A DNA stretch of 64,000 bases from Mermis nigrescens. Lineage: Eukaryota > Nematoda > Enoplea > Mermithida > Mermithidae. The stretch is taken from positions 1,763,904-1,827,903 of the forward strand of contig JAVLUZ010000142.1 of NCBI GenBank assembly GCA_036768485.1. The letters run 5' to 3'. Shown piece after piece: positions 28,806 through 41,506 of the stretch (within the stretch, counting starts at the first letter, position 1; each line of letters opens with the position of its first letter). Both the position numbers and the translations under genes were made by a program. Under the pieces are notes generated by a model that had not been told where the DNA came from, ran no database searches, and saw only the letters and a program-made list of their open reading frames with translations.

Positions 28806-28880
28806 TACTAGCAAGGCAAATGCTCCGGCGGAACAAAAATTACGAATATACTTGGAATTAAGGGTTATTAAAATAAAACA
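28806..28880 (+). repeat. Arm fragment of the foldback family
   Basis: TACTAGCAAGGCAAATGCTC, followed by a match to the terminal arm of the foldback at 55944-56708. Only one arm was recognised here. Confidence 0.6.
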
Positions 28881-29126
28881 CCAACAATTATTTGTAAATT
28901 TTACCGTTACATTACTATACAGGTTTATTACAATAGTTATGCAAAACAATAAATGCGATAAAAACCGAATTATTCATTCAAAATTTTATGCATCCATTTC
29001 CCAGCAAAGGCTTGGTGGGTATTTATTGCAACGGTGCAACTTTAATATTCAAAACAAATCGCCTCATATAATTGGTTGCTCCATCGAGAATAAAAGAAAA
29101 TTGACTGTCGCCAACTTTTTTCCTTG

Positions 29127-29288
29127 GTCTGTTTCACACAAGTTTGGGCATAAATTTTAAAATCTGTGTCCGATAATATGCCGACAGATTGCGATTATAG
29201 CATTGATTTGATATATAAATATCGTAATCCGTCGGCTTACTTTTGCAAAAATTTTTGAAATTTATGCCCAAACTTGTGTGAAACAGAC
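29127..29288. repeat. Small hairpin MITE
   Basis: Terminal inverted repeats of about 34 bp: GGTCTGTTTCACACAAG at the left and the complement at the right. A second inner inverted pair (GCCGAC...GTCGGC) sits near the centre. About 162 bp, no coding capacity. Confidence 0.8.
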
Positions 29289-30287
29289 TATTGCGATCGG
29301 TTTCAAGAAGTCATTTTATAAATAATTTTCTTACCATGAATTATTTCACGATTTTTTTGCGTACGGGTAGAACTTGATAAGAGAAACTTTGAGAAAAACT
29401 GTTTTCTGTTTCCAACCACCGATTTTTCCACCCTTTGACTTCAAAATTTTTCATTATTCGCAGACTCTAACATTGTAGTCCTGCTTACGTCAGACATAGT
29501 TGAAATCATCTTACTATTGACACGTCAGATGTTATGAATTTTCATATCATATCGGTAACACTGCCTAATTTGCCAGTGAAGATTTTAAAATTTTATTTCG
29601 CTGTACTGGAAAACGAAGGATGGCAGGAGAGCAGTGATCCCGGATTTGCTGACAGGTCGGAATCACAACTTTCTCCAAAGCTGTCTGATAGGTCCTGTGA
29701 AACTGTTTTTTTATACGTCAAATAGTGTTCTTTTCGCCGTTTAACACTTAAAATGCGTTTTGAAGCAGAGTTTTCTCCAAAAAAATCAAAAAGTATCATG
29801 TTTTGGCTGTAACAAGTAGAAAAAATTATTTAAATGTCGTTTAATGCACAACCTGACGCGAAGGACCGCAAAATATAGAATATTCAGATAACTAAGCATG
29901 TTGAAGAGCAAATAAGCCCGCCGGCTAACTCTCACAGTCTTACTTAACGAGTACTAGATTAAATTTATAAGAACTTTCATAAATTTTCGTTCAGACTGGG
30001 AAATGTTTTACGTAACTGTTCTTTACTCAAAAACACCGGTGTAAAGGCTTCAAAATTCTTGCTGTGTACGAAAACTGTTCTGACGCAAAAATAAGGCCTT
30101 TAGATTGTTATGAAAGTCAGGTAATATCATCGAGCATTAAAAACAAGTGCGAGGCGACAAAAAAGTCGCCAAAATCGTGATAGATGATGACCCTATCGAC
30201 TTGGAAGACACAATTAAATTCAGTGATAGATACAGTCGATTGATGCCACTTCATAATCCTTGAAAAAGAATAGTTCAAGCACAAGAA
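29289..30287. other. Non-coding DNA before copy 2
   Basis: No supported gene. The sequence left of 30288 does not match that left of the gap at 10830, so the duplication boundary cannot be read directly. Confidence 0.5.
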
Positions 30288-33200
30288 TTTCGGTCTTCGG
30301 GTAAAACGAAGGGACAATCTTATTTAAAACAGATGTGCATGAAATGTCATCGTATATATTTACAAGGTGGCCCATAAAAAAGGCTACATCTTTTAAAACG
30401 TCATAACATCGGCTGATCTTAATATAAAATTTTAAAACCAGCTGCATTAGGTAGGTGAACATGTCTTTATTTGATCAACGTTAAAAATTTTGGCCATCTT
30501 TTAGCGGTACCTGCAATACGGTGATTTGTTTACACCTACTGTTTAAACCCTATGGTTTCTGCATTATTATACATTACTATGTATGTTGGTATCCTTTTTG
30601 ACATTTTTACAATATATCCTGTCACAAAAATTAATAAGCAAATTTTTAAATCTCCAGAATAGACGCGCGTCCTTCTGAGTGCAAAAATTTCAGGATATCG
30701 TCAAAAGAGGGTGCAAATTGATGGCAGGACCAATGACGCTATCGGCGTTTAAATAATATTAAAGTAGGGTGTAAACAAATTGCCTTAGCGCCCGGAGCAC
30801 TGGGAAATGACCAAATTTTTCACACTTTTGGAAAGAAGAGACTTCTATCTATCGAATACAGTTAGTTTGAAGCTTTGAAGTCTACGTGAGTCGAAGTTAT
30901 GACCTGTCAAATCGGAATGTACCCTTTTTTTGGGCCACCCTGGATATCGCCATAAAATTTGTTTTTCTCCGTTTTTCGAGATGGTTAGTTCGAATATGTG
31001 TAGTAATATAAGAAAGAAATGTCCGTAAATTCATTCTCTAATAGCATCGGCCAGTCTGGATCTAATCCAGCCAGCTTTTTAGAGCCAAAGTTGCTTGAAA
31101 AGGTATAAATACTTCAAATTATTCAGAAACAACATTAAACAACACTTTCTAACCATTTCCAAACACTATTGTCGAACTTTTCTTTAAATTCTAGCGATCG
31201 CGTGTCTTATTTTCAGTATGAAGTTGACGACTTGTCTTTGTCTATTATGGGGGAATGTTAGCCTAAACTCAACTTTCCCTACATTCATGCCTGCTCATAA
31301 CCATTAAACTCACATGGCTGTATTACATCTTGGTTCCGATTTCCTGACTCTGCATCCATTAAAGCATTTTGTGAAAAGAAAGCTAACCCAGATTTGTATC
31401 TTGCACCATTTTATTATTTGTCACGTTTTTTAATTTATTTTTTATTCTTTGTGTCCTTCAGCATAAGTATGCCAACATCAAACGACTCACACAACAACAC
31501 AATCGTGCTTAACGATGACTGCAGTGATGACGACTACTTATTCAACCTGATTGGCGGCTTCATCATTGAAATATCCTCCATCTGCGGTATAATGGGTAAC
31601 GTCTTGTTCCTGATTACATTGTGTTGGGCAAAAAATTTCAAGCGGGATCCAGCCATTTTATTTGTCGTCAGTTTAATAGTCGCCGATATAGGCCATTTGT
31701 TAATTATGTTTACTCACGTTGGGCTAGAAAAAATAATCATCGCATGCATATATTGGGGCATTTATGAACAAATCGTCGATCATTCCAGCATTCTCTTCTG
31801 GTACGCTACTTTGCTCAATTTATCTCTCATTTGTACAAGTCGCTTGATAGCAACTCAATGGCCCAAGCAGTTCAAGCGTTTTTTTACCATTCGACGAGTA
31901 ACCTGGCTCATTTTCATCAGCTGGTCCTTCGCGTTGATCGTCAGCGTTTTACCACTGATGGGCGTCTGTTGCGCCGTCATCTTTGATCTATATGTGGACG
32001 AGGTTGAAGTGATGAAGGAGAGAGAACGTCGTAATATCTTGAAAATAATCACATACGCGGCTAATGGTATATTGACCATTTACATGCTGGTGGTTTACGG
32101 TAGGGTCATTAAGTATCTGCAGCGCCAAAAAACGCAAATCAAGCCACTACAAAATGCCACTAATCTGGCGGTAATTGGAACAATGCATGCTCGAATAGCG
32201 GGATTAACATCAGGAGCGACAATTCCAAGACGAAAAACGCCAAATTGAGCAAGCAACTGATGATCGTTTCCGCCATCTTCATCTCGTTGTGTGGCTCGTG
32301 GACCCTGAATCTGTTTTTTCGCTCAAAATTGACCGCTTCGATTGAGCAAGTGATGTACATGATGAATTCAAGCATGGCCCCGTTGCTTTTCTTTATCTTT
32401 GTCAAATATGTTCGCAAGAATTTCTTCGATGTGATCAAAAGAATTTGTCACTAACATGTTTGGGGAACCTGAATTCTGAAGGCTTGATGGCCCAAAAAGT
32501 ACAAAAATAAACAGGCCGAAAAATTGGTGTACAGAGCTGAAATTCGAATTTTTCGACGTGTTTTTGTGATTCAATCAAAGACTTAATAATGAAAAATTTT
32601 TTAAAATGCTTAGGTTGTATCACAACCTATAACTTACTCATAATTTTCTTATAAAGCACTGGTTGAAAAAAAATTGCAAAAAAGATTAGAATTTAGGAGT
32701 CGTGTTCAAAATTTTTGATATCTAGGAGAACAATTAAAAAAATTATTTATTGCAATATCAACCAAAAACGACATCAATGACGACGTCTTTATATTATTTT
32801 ATACCTTCAACTACTGTCTTCAAGGGAACTGCATGTTAGAAAAAAGCTTACTGAATGATTTAGATCGGCCCCCAACCCATCATGTTGTGCATCCATCCTA
32901 TTCATTTCCACTGCCTATCTTGCCGCTTATTAATTGATCAATCATCCTGTGCACAATGATTATCGAGCAAACAAGATCAGATCGCGAGCGGGCATTGGGA
33001 ATAAGCCATTCATTTCCAGAACGTTGCATATCAAACTATATTCTTCCCAACAATTGTCGAGTAGACACATGGACGAAAATTTTGGCAATAGCACAAAGAA
33101 TTCGATCTGAAACAGTCTGGTTAACTTTATGGCATGGCATAACATTTTCAGCTTATGTAAAACAAACATATTTTGTTACCAGACTCGATTTTCCATACTT

Positions 33201-34566
33201 TAGGCATTTGTATTTTCAGAATATAATATGTAGATCAAATTTTTTCATATGATTTTTAATTTTCTGGTACTTTGTGTTCATGTTATCAGTAAACAGCAAT
33301 CATTCCGCCCTTATAAAGACAACAATTATCCTTATTTTCTAAATAGTCAAATTTTTATGGAACACAGTCGATTAGAAACCTATATTTTTAGAATTTCCAT
33401 GCTATTAAAATATTTCAAGTATTCTTTTCACAGAGCATTGTTTTTAATTAAAACGATACATCTGCGCTGTTTCTGGACAATCTTTAAATCCTGCCTTTTT
33501 TCCTCAATTTAGTGTTTTCAGTTAATGCGCTGCTGTCATCGTAGATTATTGTTCATTTTAGCAGTATCACTTTTGAGAGGGTAAGCTTCGAGTAATTTAA
33601 TGTATTTCACGGAAACTTTTGCGGGGTTTTGTTGTTTTCAGACAGTCAACAGTAAAAAAATTATGCGCAATAAAAATTCATTATCGATTATTATGAACAA
33701 TAGCGTAATTACTTCAGAAACCACATTTTTAATCCATTCACACTGATCCGAAAATCGCAATCTATGCACATGGTTTCGTGAAACAAATTATTAATTCTCC
33801 GAACTTGTGGTTTTAAAAAGCATATAAATTTATTAATAGTGTACAATTTAATACTTGATGTTGTACGTACTCACGTAGATGTGCTTCAACCTTTAAATAT
33901 GATCGACCATGTTTCTAGGATGTAAGTAGAAACATTGGTGAGAGCATGTTCGAAAATGTGATAGGTACCTAATCTATGAGTGTAAATCTTAATTTTTGAA
34001 TTTCATGCAAATCACTTTAGTCAAAAGGAAGCCATGCATAATGCTCAAACAGATTCATAGGGTTTAAAAAATATGTGGGCATGTCCAGTAAGTAATCATG
34101 ATCTGATTTGCATAAAGAGGAATAGACAGTACATGCACAGCCGCATTTTTAAAATTACAATAAAAGAGGAAAACTGCAATCACAAATCTGCATCATACGA
34201 GGGTTGTTATAAAAGTTCGTTTTAGCTGTCTGATAGCTTTTTCTTCATAAGAGATATCAAGATATGGTTTTTTGCATATGGTGACGCAACTACTGCTTTA
34301 CATCACTAACGTCACCATTTTTCTATATTTTTCCACCTTTTCTAGAAAAATGTTTCAAATACCTCATTTCTTTTGTTAAGAAAAACAACTTTTATCTTGT
34401 CGCATCCTATGTTAACAGCATTTAATGCACGGCACACATGTGAAAATTATATGACACTAAGATCCTACGTTGCCCTACTTTCTTATTTTTTGGGATAAAG
34501 CCACACATTGACAAAAACTAGGCGAACACAAATAATTTTTCGAAAATCTAACTCAATGTGTCCTAG
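30288..34566 (+). repeat. Segmental duplication, copy 2, first part
   Basis: Colinear with 10930-16128. It lacks the hAT element of copy 1 and contains the broken GPCR. Homology stops at TCCTAG (34561-34566) and resumes at 55151 beyond the Polinton. Confidence 0.9.
31469..32454 (+). pseudogene. Second GPCR copy, frameshifted
   Basis: Paralogue of the 13041 receptor, with the same ATG context and nearly the same sequence through TM5. Compared with copy 1, 19 bp are missing at about 32190-32203 in the third intracellular loop, which shifts the frame to a stop at 32246-32248. The truncated product (about 259 aa) would lack TM6 and TM7. The TM6-TM7 coding sequence is intact in another frame from about 32245 to the stop at 32452-32454, so the lesion is recent. 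Called a pseudogene; a short intron spanning the site would be the alternative, but copy 1 reads straight through. Confidence 0.8.
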
Positions 34567-34850
34567 TTTGGTATTTTCGGGATAATGTTGAACATTTGCA
34601 TATTTGAAATAAAATTAGTCACAATTCTCCTAACTCACTTGTGCGACATCATAGTTACGGCTTGGACACTATAATGAAAATAAATCATACCATACGATTG
34701 ATGCTCAATTTTTCTCCAACATTATCATGTTTGTTGCACCTACGCAGTTTATTTTCGTTTAAATGAGTAACAAAACGGACAGCACACATTCAAACTTTTT
34801 TACAGAAAAAATAAACTCACACAGTTTGAAAATGCATTATCTCCTAAAAG
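34567..34850. other. Unmatched flank left of the Polinton
   Basis: Present in copy 2 but not in copy 1, as is 55056-55150 on the other side. The Polinton therefore inserted into sequence that itself differs between the two copies. No gene seen. Confidence 0.6.
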
Positions 34851-35812
34851 AATATAAGTAGTATACCCTGCTTCTCTAGACCAATATCTTATAGCGTTGT
34901 AGTGTTATAAGATAGGCAGATCTGCTCCCTGGCCCTAAATCGAGATCGCGCCAGGGAGCAAATGGGCCGGGGGCTTGCCCAGACCTGTCGGAGTGGGGCG
35001 CGCGCCTAGTCTAGGGACAAGAGCCCAGGGCCAGGGGCAGGGGATGCAATAACACAGGGGTTATTACCCAGGGGGTTATTATCCTGGGGGTTAATTTTGA
35101 AGAGGAGAACCAGCGGTCGGATTGGGCTGAAATTTAAAGAGTATCTTGAAGTGTATGTTAGGTATGCTGTGTACAGAATTTCAAACGACGCAGCCTACAG
35201 GATACTAATTTACTTTACACTCTCTCGTATTGCACTATATTTCAAGAACTATAGGGCGCATTGGATTGAAATTTTAGGAGTAGGATGAATACCCTATTTG
35301 CAAACTATTTGGAGTAAGTACCTACAGTATATCGATTATACTTTACACTCCCTTTACATCCCAATAAGCAAAAATGGAATTATCCTAAAATTTTCAGACT
35401 ATGTTAGGTAAAATTTGATAGTACAAAATTTTAGCGCGCAACCTAGAAGTATGCCATTTACACTGCTTTTTCAGCTGATGGCGTCAGCGTCCCTAAGGGG
35501 CAGTGTTATAACATATACAACGTTATAACATAGGCAGAAGCTGCTCCCTGGCCGAAAATCGAGAAGTGTGAGGGAGCAAATGGTTAGGAGGGCCTGCCCA
35601 AGCATGTTCAGAGAGTAGGAGACCTAGCTAGACCCACCTGGGTGGGAGTCCTAGCCAGACCCACTTGGAGGGAACTACAGTAAGTAATCTTCCCTGGCTT
35701 GGGTCTGCCCGAACCTGCCCTACCAGAAGGAATTTTTACACTTGGTTCTGAAACAAGTTGTTCCGCGCCACTATGCAAAACACCAACTGGGGGTCATTAT
35801 AGCTACATGGAA

Positions 35813-36529
35813 CTATTTTGTCATCAGGGCATAGTGATTATTATCTACGCGCAAATTGATTATTTTTCCGGCCTTAGACCCTTCAAAAAACAAAATATTG
35901 TGCGAGTATACTCTAATTTGATAGTCTGGTACTAGAACATTTTGAATTTTTCAACGGCATCCAGACCGTAATTTTCTTTATCAGTGTTAAGATCAGCTTT
36001 GTGCAGTAAATCTAAAGCAAGTTGCTTTTGTAGCGTGCAACAGCTTTTATCTCCTTTTCTAATAGACTCCCATGTAGGGCTCTCTGTCCAGCTTTGCTAT
36101 TCCTGTGACAACAGCTCTAGGTATTGATAAATTATGGGTTGATGCAATTTTAATGTACGCTCTCTCTGCCCATTTGTGGTTGTTTGTCTACTACGACTAC
36201 TTGAAGATCATATCTTCGTCAAAGCTAAGCTCCTTAGTGCACTGTTCTATGTTTTCTATAATACTGAAAACTTTATCGGCGTTCAGATACTGACGCTGAG
36301 TGAAGGGGACTAATATAAGGAAGTCATGGCACGAATGCCCAATTTGCATGCCTATCAGACTGTCTGCGGGGTAATGCTTGAGTATCTGCTGGATAGCTTG
36401 CTCAAAGATCTCTTCTATATCAGGACAGTCATCAAGATTTTGGAACTTCAGCCAAAACGTCCTTGCGATTGACTTAAACCTACGAACAGAAGTGAATAAG
36501 TGTTCGCCTAATTCAACGTACTGATCCAT
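35813..36529 (-). pseudogene. Inverted-repeat gene, left copy (frameshifted)
   Basis: Homologue of the gene at 53310-54025. It starts at ATG 36529, conserved in both copies, and is open for 110 codons to about 36197. A one-base loss then creates TAG where the right copy reads on. The remainder to the TAG at 35813-35815 is recognisable in another frame. The upstream TATAAATA box lies 44 bp before the ATG. The product resembles the domain preceding many Polinton polymerases (a '...RAVV...' helix and terminal 'HYALI'), which I relate only tentatively to OTU-like folds. No catalytic Cys is visible at the expected place. Confidence 0.7.
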
Positions 36530-36565
36530 TTTTGAGGAAAACCATAACATATACTGCTTGACCCT

Positions 36566-36573
36566 TATTTATA
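36566..36573 (-). promoter_or_regulatory. TATA box of the left inverted-repeat gene
   Basis: TCTATAAATA on the minus strand; first T 44 bp before the ATG at 36529. Conserved at 53267 in the other inverted repeat. Confidence 0.75.
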
Positions 36574-36655
36574 GACAAAATTATTGCGTTAGATGGTAAG
36601 AATCCAAAAACTAGGAATGATGTTTATAAATGGATGGAATGCTAAAAATTGTAGT

Positions 36656-36934
36656 AGTATAGAGGGGGATCGCAAGCGTTTTTCGCAGGGGCCGCTCTAT
36701 CCTTAAGCATTACGAACAAAGCAAACTACAGTCCGACGCATAACCACATGCGCGATTTCAAGTTGTTTCTAAAAAGTTAAAGTGATTTATAAGGCGGATG
36801 CCGTTGGCAAAGTGCCAAAAAAAGATGGCAGCACATATGCGGTTTAACCCGTGAGTTTAATGTTTTAAATAGGACATATAAGCGGATTTAATGCACGTTT
36901 TTGTCAAAAAGCGACTAGTTTTAAGCATAGCAAA
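36656..36934. other. Inner flank of the left inverted repeat
   Basis: No gene. About 36660-36800 is the inverted counterpart of 48500-48750, sharing segments such as CCACATGCGCGATTTCA, and is shortened here. Confidence 0.6.
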
Positions 36935-37190
36935 GTCTATAAATATCAAAAATTATTTCTGAAAATTGTCATCCCGACTAAGATCAAAGTCTATAAATAA
37001 CAAAAATTTTCCGTCAAAAATTGTCATCCGACTATATCAAAAGCCTATAAATATCAAAATTTTTCGCAGAAATTTGTCATCCGACTATTTCAAAAGTCTA
37101 TAAATATCAAAAAGTCTATAAATACTAGAAAGTTTATAAATATCAAAAGTCTATAAATCTCAGAATTATCTCAAATTTTATAAATATATA
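36935..37190 (+). promoter_or_regulatory. Tandem array of TATA boxes upstream of polymerase B
   Basis: TATAAATA or TATAAATC boxes start at 36938, 36992, 37046, 37099, 37117, 37135, 37152 and 37179. The first four are spaced 53-54 bp apart as a tandem repeat (AAAGTCTATAAATATCAAAA then a GTCATCCGACTA block), followed by 17-27 bp spacing. The last box is 41 bp before the polymerase ATG. The array looks like an amplified core promoter. Confidence 0.8.
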
Positions 37191-37219
37191 GCTTACGAAT
37201 ACATAGTTTTCTGGAAACT

Positions 37220-40200
37220 ATGACTACAAATGTCAAAATTCCAGGGTTACTGGTCTCAGCGGGGCTAACAAATAGCTTCCGTCGGCCGACGCCAGTAACT
37301 TTTTTGGAGGCCGGCTCAAACCGATCGCAGCGCAAGCTGCACACATGCACAACATGCAATAAAACATATACACGACCTAACAAATTAAAAGAGCATGAGG
37401 AATCTGCGCATGTAGGTGCTAGGTACCGTTGCCCTTCATGTGCAGTACTTTTCAAGTTTCCTAAGAATCTTGTTACACATTATGAGAATAAGCACGCAGA
37501 AAATAATTGCATGTACTGTAATTCGTCAGATCTCTTCTCGGACACTCATATGAAGGCATGTTTACTAGTAAAAGCTAATCCAGGACCCGAATTAGAAAAA
37601 GTTGAGCCCGTTCAAATATCAGTGATGCCTGAGGACAGTCTTCTCCCTGAAGATTTGTCCGACTACCCTAATGATGTTAGGGAGGAAGTCAGGAAGTACT
37701 GGTATCTGATTCGTACAACTAAAAGCATAAATGATTTGCTAGATCACGCCTATAATTATCGCTGGGGAACTGGCGATTATTTAAAAATGCTGAGCGATAT
37801 TTTCATTCAAGAAAAAGAGGCTTTCCGCGTTGATGCGGCTTTAGGATATATTTTGAAAAATCGGGAAACTGGAGTAAGCAATTATTGGTACGCCTGTCAA
37901 AATAATTTTACTCTTCTAGGAAAACCAGTACTTATCAGGAACAGCGATGACGTAAAAAATTTAGCAGAAAAACTTCAAGAAATTGATATTGAGGAAAAAT
38001 TCAGCCGCCCAGATACAAAATGGGGAATTCAGGCTATTACAAACGTAGAATTTTTTGTAACTCCCCAGAAAAATTTCGTTGCTGGATGCACAGATATTGA
38101 ACTTCCGATAGAAACTAATGCATATCAGCGACACACTTTACACATGACACAGGATAAGCATAGAAATAAATTTCGCGATAACCTATGTTTATTCCGTTGC
38201 TTAGCACAATGTCTCGTTGGAAACTTTGAAGCAGACATAGTTTACAAACTTTTTGTACAGTATTGTCAAAAGAAAAATATTCAGGCTAACATTGAAAATT
38301 TTAATGGCGTTCCATACACCGATCTTGAAAAAATAGAAAAATGGTTTGAAATTGATATTCAATGTTATCACATTGATGTAGATAAACAGACAGCTGTTTG
38401 CTGGAAAAATACGATCAGGAAATATGACAAACTATTAAACTTAGACGTTTCAATGACTGCTTCTGATAAGGCACACTATAGCTATATAATAAATCTCGAT
38501 CAATATGCGACAAGATACGTCTGTATCAATTGCAGCAGACTATTTAAAAAATCAGAAAAATTACATGATCATGCGAAAAATCACTGCAATAAAGGGGAGA
38601 CAAAGCATAAATTTCCAGGCGGAGTCTTTCAATTAAAGAAAACTATTTTTGAAGAACTGGCCGACCTTGACATTCCCATAGGAAATCAATTTTGTTCTTA
38701 CTTAGCCGTATACGATTTTGAGGCACTTCTATTAAGAAAAGAAAAAATAAGTTCAACTAAATTACAATTTATCACTCAGCATCAACCGATTTCATGCGCA
38801 GTACATACAAATGTACCAGGATTTGCACCAACATGTTTTATTAATGAGGATCCTGATCAGCTAATCATACAATTACTGCAGCATCTCGAAAAAATTCAAA
38901 CAGCGCAAAGCGCCCAACTTTTACCTTATTTTCACAATATTTTCAAAGCTCTAGATCAAAAAATTCATAATCAGGAAGTATATGTTAAAGAACACGAAGA
39001 TAAGGATGTAAGACGCGAAATAGGATTCTTAAATCAGCTTAAAAAAGTTAAGACCAAGCTACATAGGTATTGTACTCAGTTAACTTGCCTTGGGTTCAAC
39101 TCGGGCAAATATGACCTAAATTTAATTAAGCGTAACTTATTTCCAGCACTCATACAACAAGTTCGCAAGGATCCGCAAAATAATAAATGGCCAAAAGCTA
39201 TTTTGAGAAATGGCACTACACTTTGCCTATCAACAAATCTTTTCAAATTTCTAGACATCAGCACCTATGTAGCTCCAGGTTTCAGCTTAGATGCATTCAT
39301 GAAAGCATATAAGGCGAGCTTAGTAAAAGCTAAATTTCCATACGAATATTTAGACTCCTTTGATAAATTATCTGAACAAAAGCTGCCTCCCCCTGAAGCT
39401 TTTTATAGCACCCTGAAAGAAGAATGTATAAGCGATGAAGATTATGAACAATGCATAAATTATTGGAAAAAATATAACATGAAGACTCTAAAAGACTATC
39501 TCATATTTTACAACATTCGAGATGTTGTACCATTCTTAGAAGCATGTTTGACCATGGCCCGGCTTTATTGGGACAGATTCAGAATAGATATTTTCAGGGA
39601 GGCAATGTCCCTACCAGGTATCACTGAGCGCTACCTATTTAGAAGCATTCCAGAAACCCAATTCGCTCTCTTTGCATCTTATTCTAAGGATTTGTACTAT
39701 ACACTAAAATCAAGCATGCGAGGAGGACTTTCTATGGTCATGACACGACTTGCAATAAAAGATGAGACATATATCCGCAACAATCCCAAGAAACCCGTCA
39801 AAGCGATAATTGGACTAGATTTTAATGCACTATATTTATGGGCGCAAGCCATGGATATGCCAACAGGCTACTTTGATCACTGGATTCCTGAGAAAAACGA
39901 TAAATTTCATAAAATCTCTTCCGCTAAGCCAATATCAATCGAATATCTAGAATACGAAAGTCAGAAAATGAGCCAGCCAATTCAGCATTCAGGAAATGGT
40001 AAAGAAAAAACTGTAGGACCCAGATGCTTACCTGTTGATGGGTTTTGCGCTAGCAACAAATACAGTATATGAATTTTATGGCTGCTACTGGCATGGCCAT
40101 GACTGCCTAGCAGGTGCACGCAATAAGGAAATCGACCCAGAGGAGGCACAAAACTGGATTAAGGAGAAGGAATCATACATTAAGTCTCTAGGATACAATC

Positions 40201-41457
40201 TCATCACTATATGGGAATGCCAATGGCATGAAATACGTATGGAATACTTAAAAACACAAAAGCTTAGGCACTTCTACTCATAAAAACTGGATTAGCACTA
40301 AGGAAATGACACAAGCAATACTTGATGGATCCATCTTTGGCTTTGCCAAGGTAGACATTTCAACCCCTAATCATTTAAAGGACCTATATGCCGACTTTCC
40401 ACCAATTATAAAGCATGCTGAAATCAGTCGAGAGGACGTCGGCCCTCTAATGAAAGAATATGCTGAAAAAATGGGTTTATTAAAAAAGCCACGGCAAAAT
40501 CTAATAAGCAGCTATTTTGGAAAAAATATCATGTTATCTACAGAAATGATAAGATTTCTTGTTAATCATGGCCTTACATTAGATAAAGTTCATGAGGTAA
40601 TACAGTATGAGAGAACAAGGCCATTTGAAAAATTTCGAGATATAGTAACAAAGCATAGGCAAGAAGGGGATGAAGACCCAGAACTTGCTATGCTGGCTGA
40701 TACATTCAAACTTCTTGGAAACACAGGTTACGGAAAGACACTCACTAACAAAGAACAACACATAGATGTCTCATATGCCGACTATGAAAAAGCAGCTGAA
40801 TGCAGCTTAAGTCCTTTCATTAAAAAAATTAAGCATATTACTAACAACTGTTATGAAATACATATGCGTAAAAAGCAAATAACCTTAGATTTACCGATTG
40901 TAGTAGGCCTTTTGGTATATAACTGGGCAAAAATTCGCATGCTAGAATTTTTCTACGATGTATTATTGAAATTCTTTGACAAGTCAGATTATCAATGTAT
41001 GCAGACTGACACAGATAGCATTTATTTAGCTTTGTCTGCAGAAAATTTGTTAGATATAGTAAAGCCGGAAAAAAGGCAAGAGTTTGAGCAAGTTTATTCA
41101 CACTGGTTTGTAACATCTAAAGCAACCAAAAGAACACCCGGTTTACTAAAAGAGGAATTCAGAGGAACAGCTATGTGCTGTTTAGCCGCTAAAACGTACA
41201 TTGCTGTAGATGAGACAACAAATAAAATCAAGTCTAGCAGTAAAGGCTTAATGAAGAAGGTAAATAAGCTGAGCTTCGAGCAGTACAGCAATGTCTTGCA
41301 AAATCAGGAACCACAAGGCGGAAAAAATATTGGTTTCCGCATGCAACCAGATAATCAAATATGGACATACATACAAGAAAAGCAGGGACTACCATACTTG
41401 TATGTTAAAAGAAAAGTTTTATCTGATGGAATAACAACAGTCCCATTAGATATATAA
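37220..41457 (+). pseudogene. polB: Protein-primed family B DNA polymerase (two frameshifts)
   Basis: About 1,400 codons, the usual size for Polinton PolB. Two C2H2-like fingers lie at residues 43-64 and 71-92 with a third partial cluster at 97-114. An OTU-like segment has DNLCLFRC at 320-327 and HYSYI at 419. Exonuclease motifs are DFE (499-501), N627...D632 and YxxxD (764-768). Motif A is GLDFNALY (D867). Motif B (KLLGNTGYG, about 40706-40732) and motif C (TDTDS, 41005-41019) lie in the last segment. The frame breaks at about 40041-40050 (T run) and about 40245-40262 (A runs), each consistent with one extra base. All catalytic motifs survive. It would replicate the element by protein priming. 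Confidence 0.92.
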
Positions 41458-41506
41458 AAATTTCAACTTAACAAAATTTCTGAACACTGTAAATTTTCTA
41501 TGCCTT
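41458..41506. other. Spacer after polymerase
   Basis: Short AT-rich spacer before the inverted-repeat structure. Confidence 0.5.

Larger units (their letters stand above)
34857..36655 (+). repeat. Left terminal inverted repeat of the Polinton (about 1.8 kb)
   Basis: Complementary to about 53190-55049 with scattered mismatches and indels. The outer part has the GC-rich hairpin module TGCTCCCTGGC...GCCAGGGAGCA (34924-34964) and repeated GGGGTTATTA blocks. A second copy of the hairpin module lies at about 35538-35582. The inner part contains a gene copy (35813-36529, -). Homology ends just inside the leader of the integrase copy that is retained on the right. Confidence 0.9.

Noticed and set aside
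37171..37455. 94-codon minus-strand frame at the polymerase start
   Set aside because: Shadow of the polymerase on the opposite strand.
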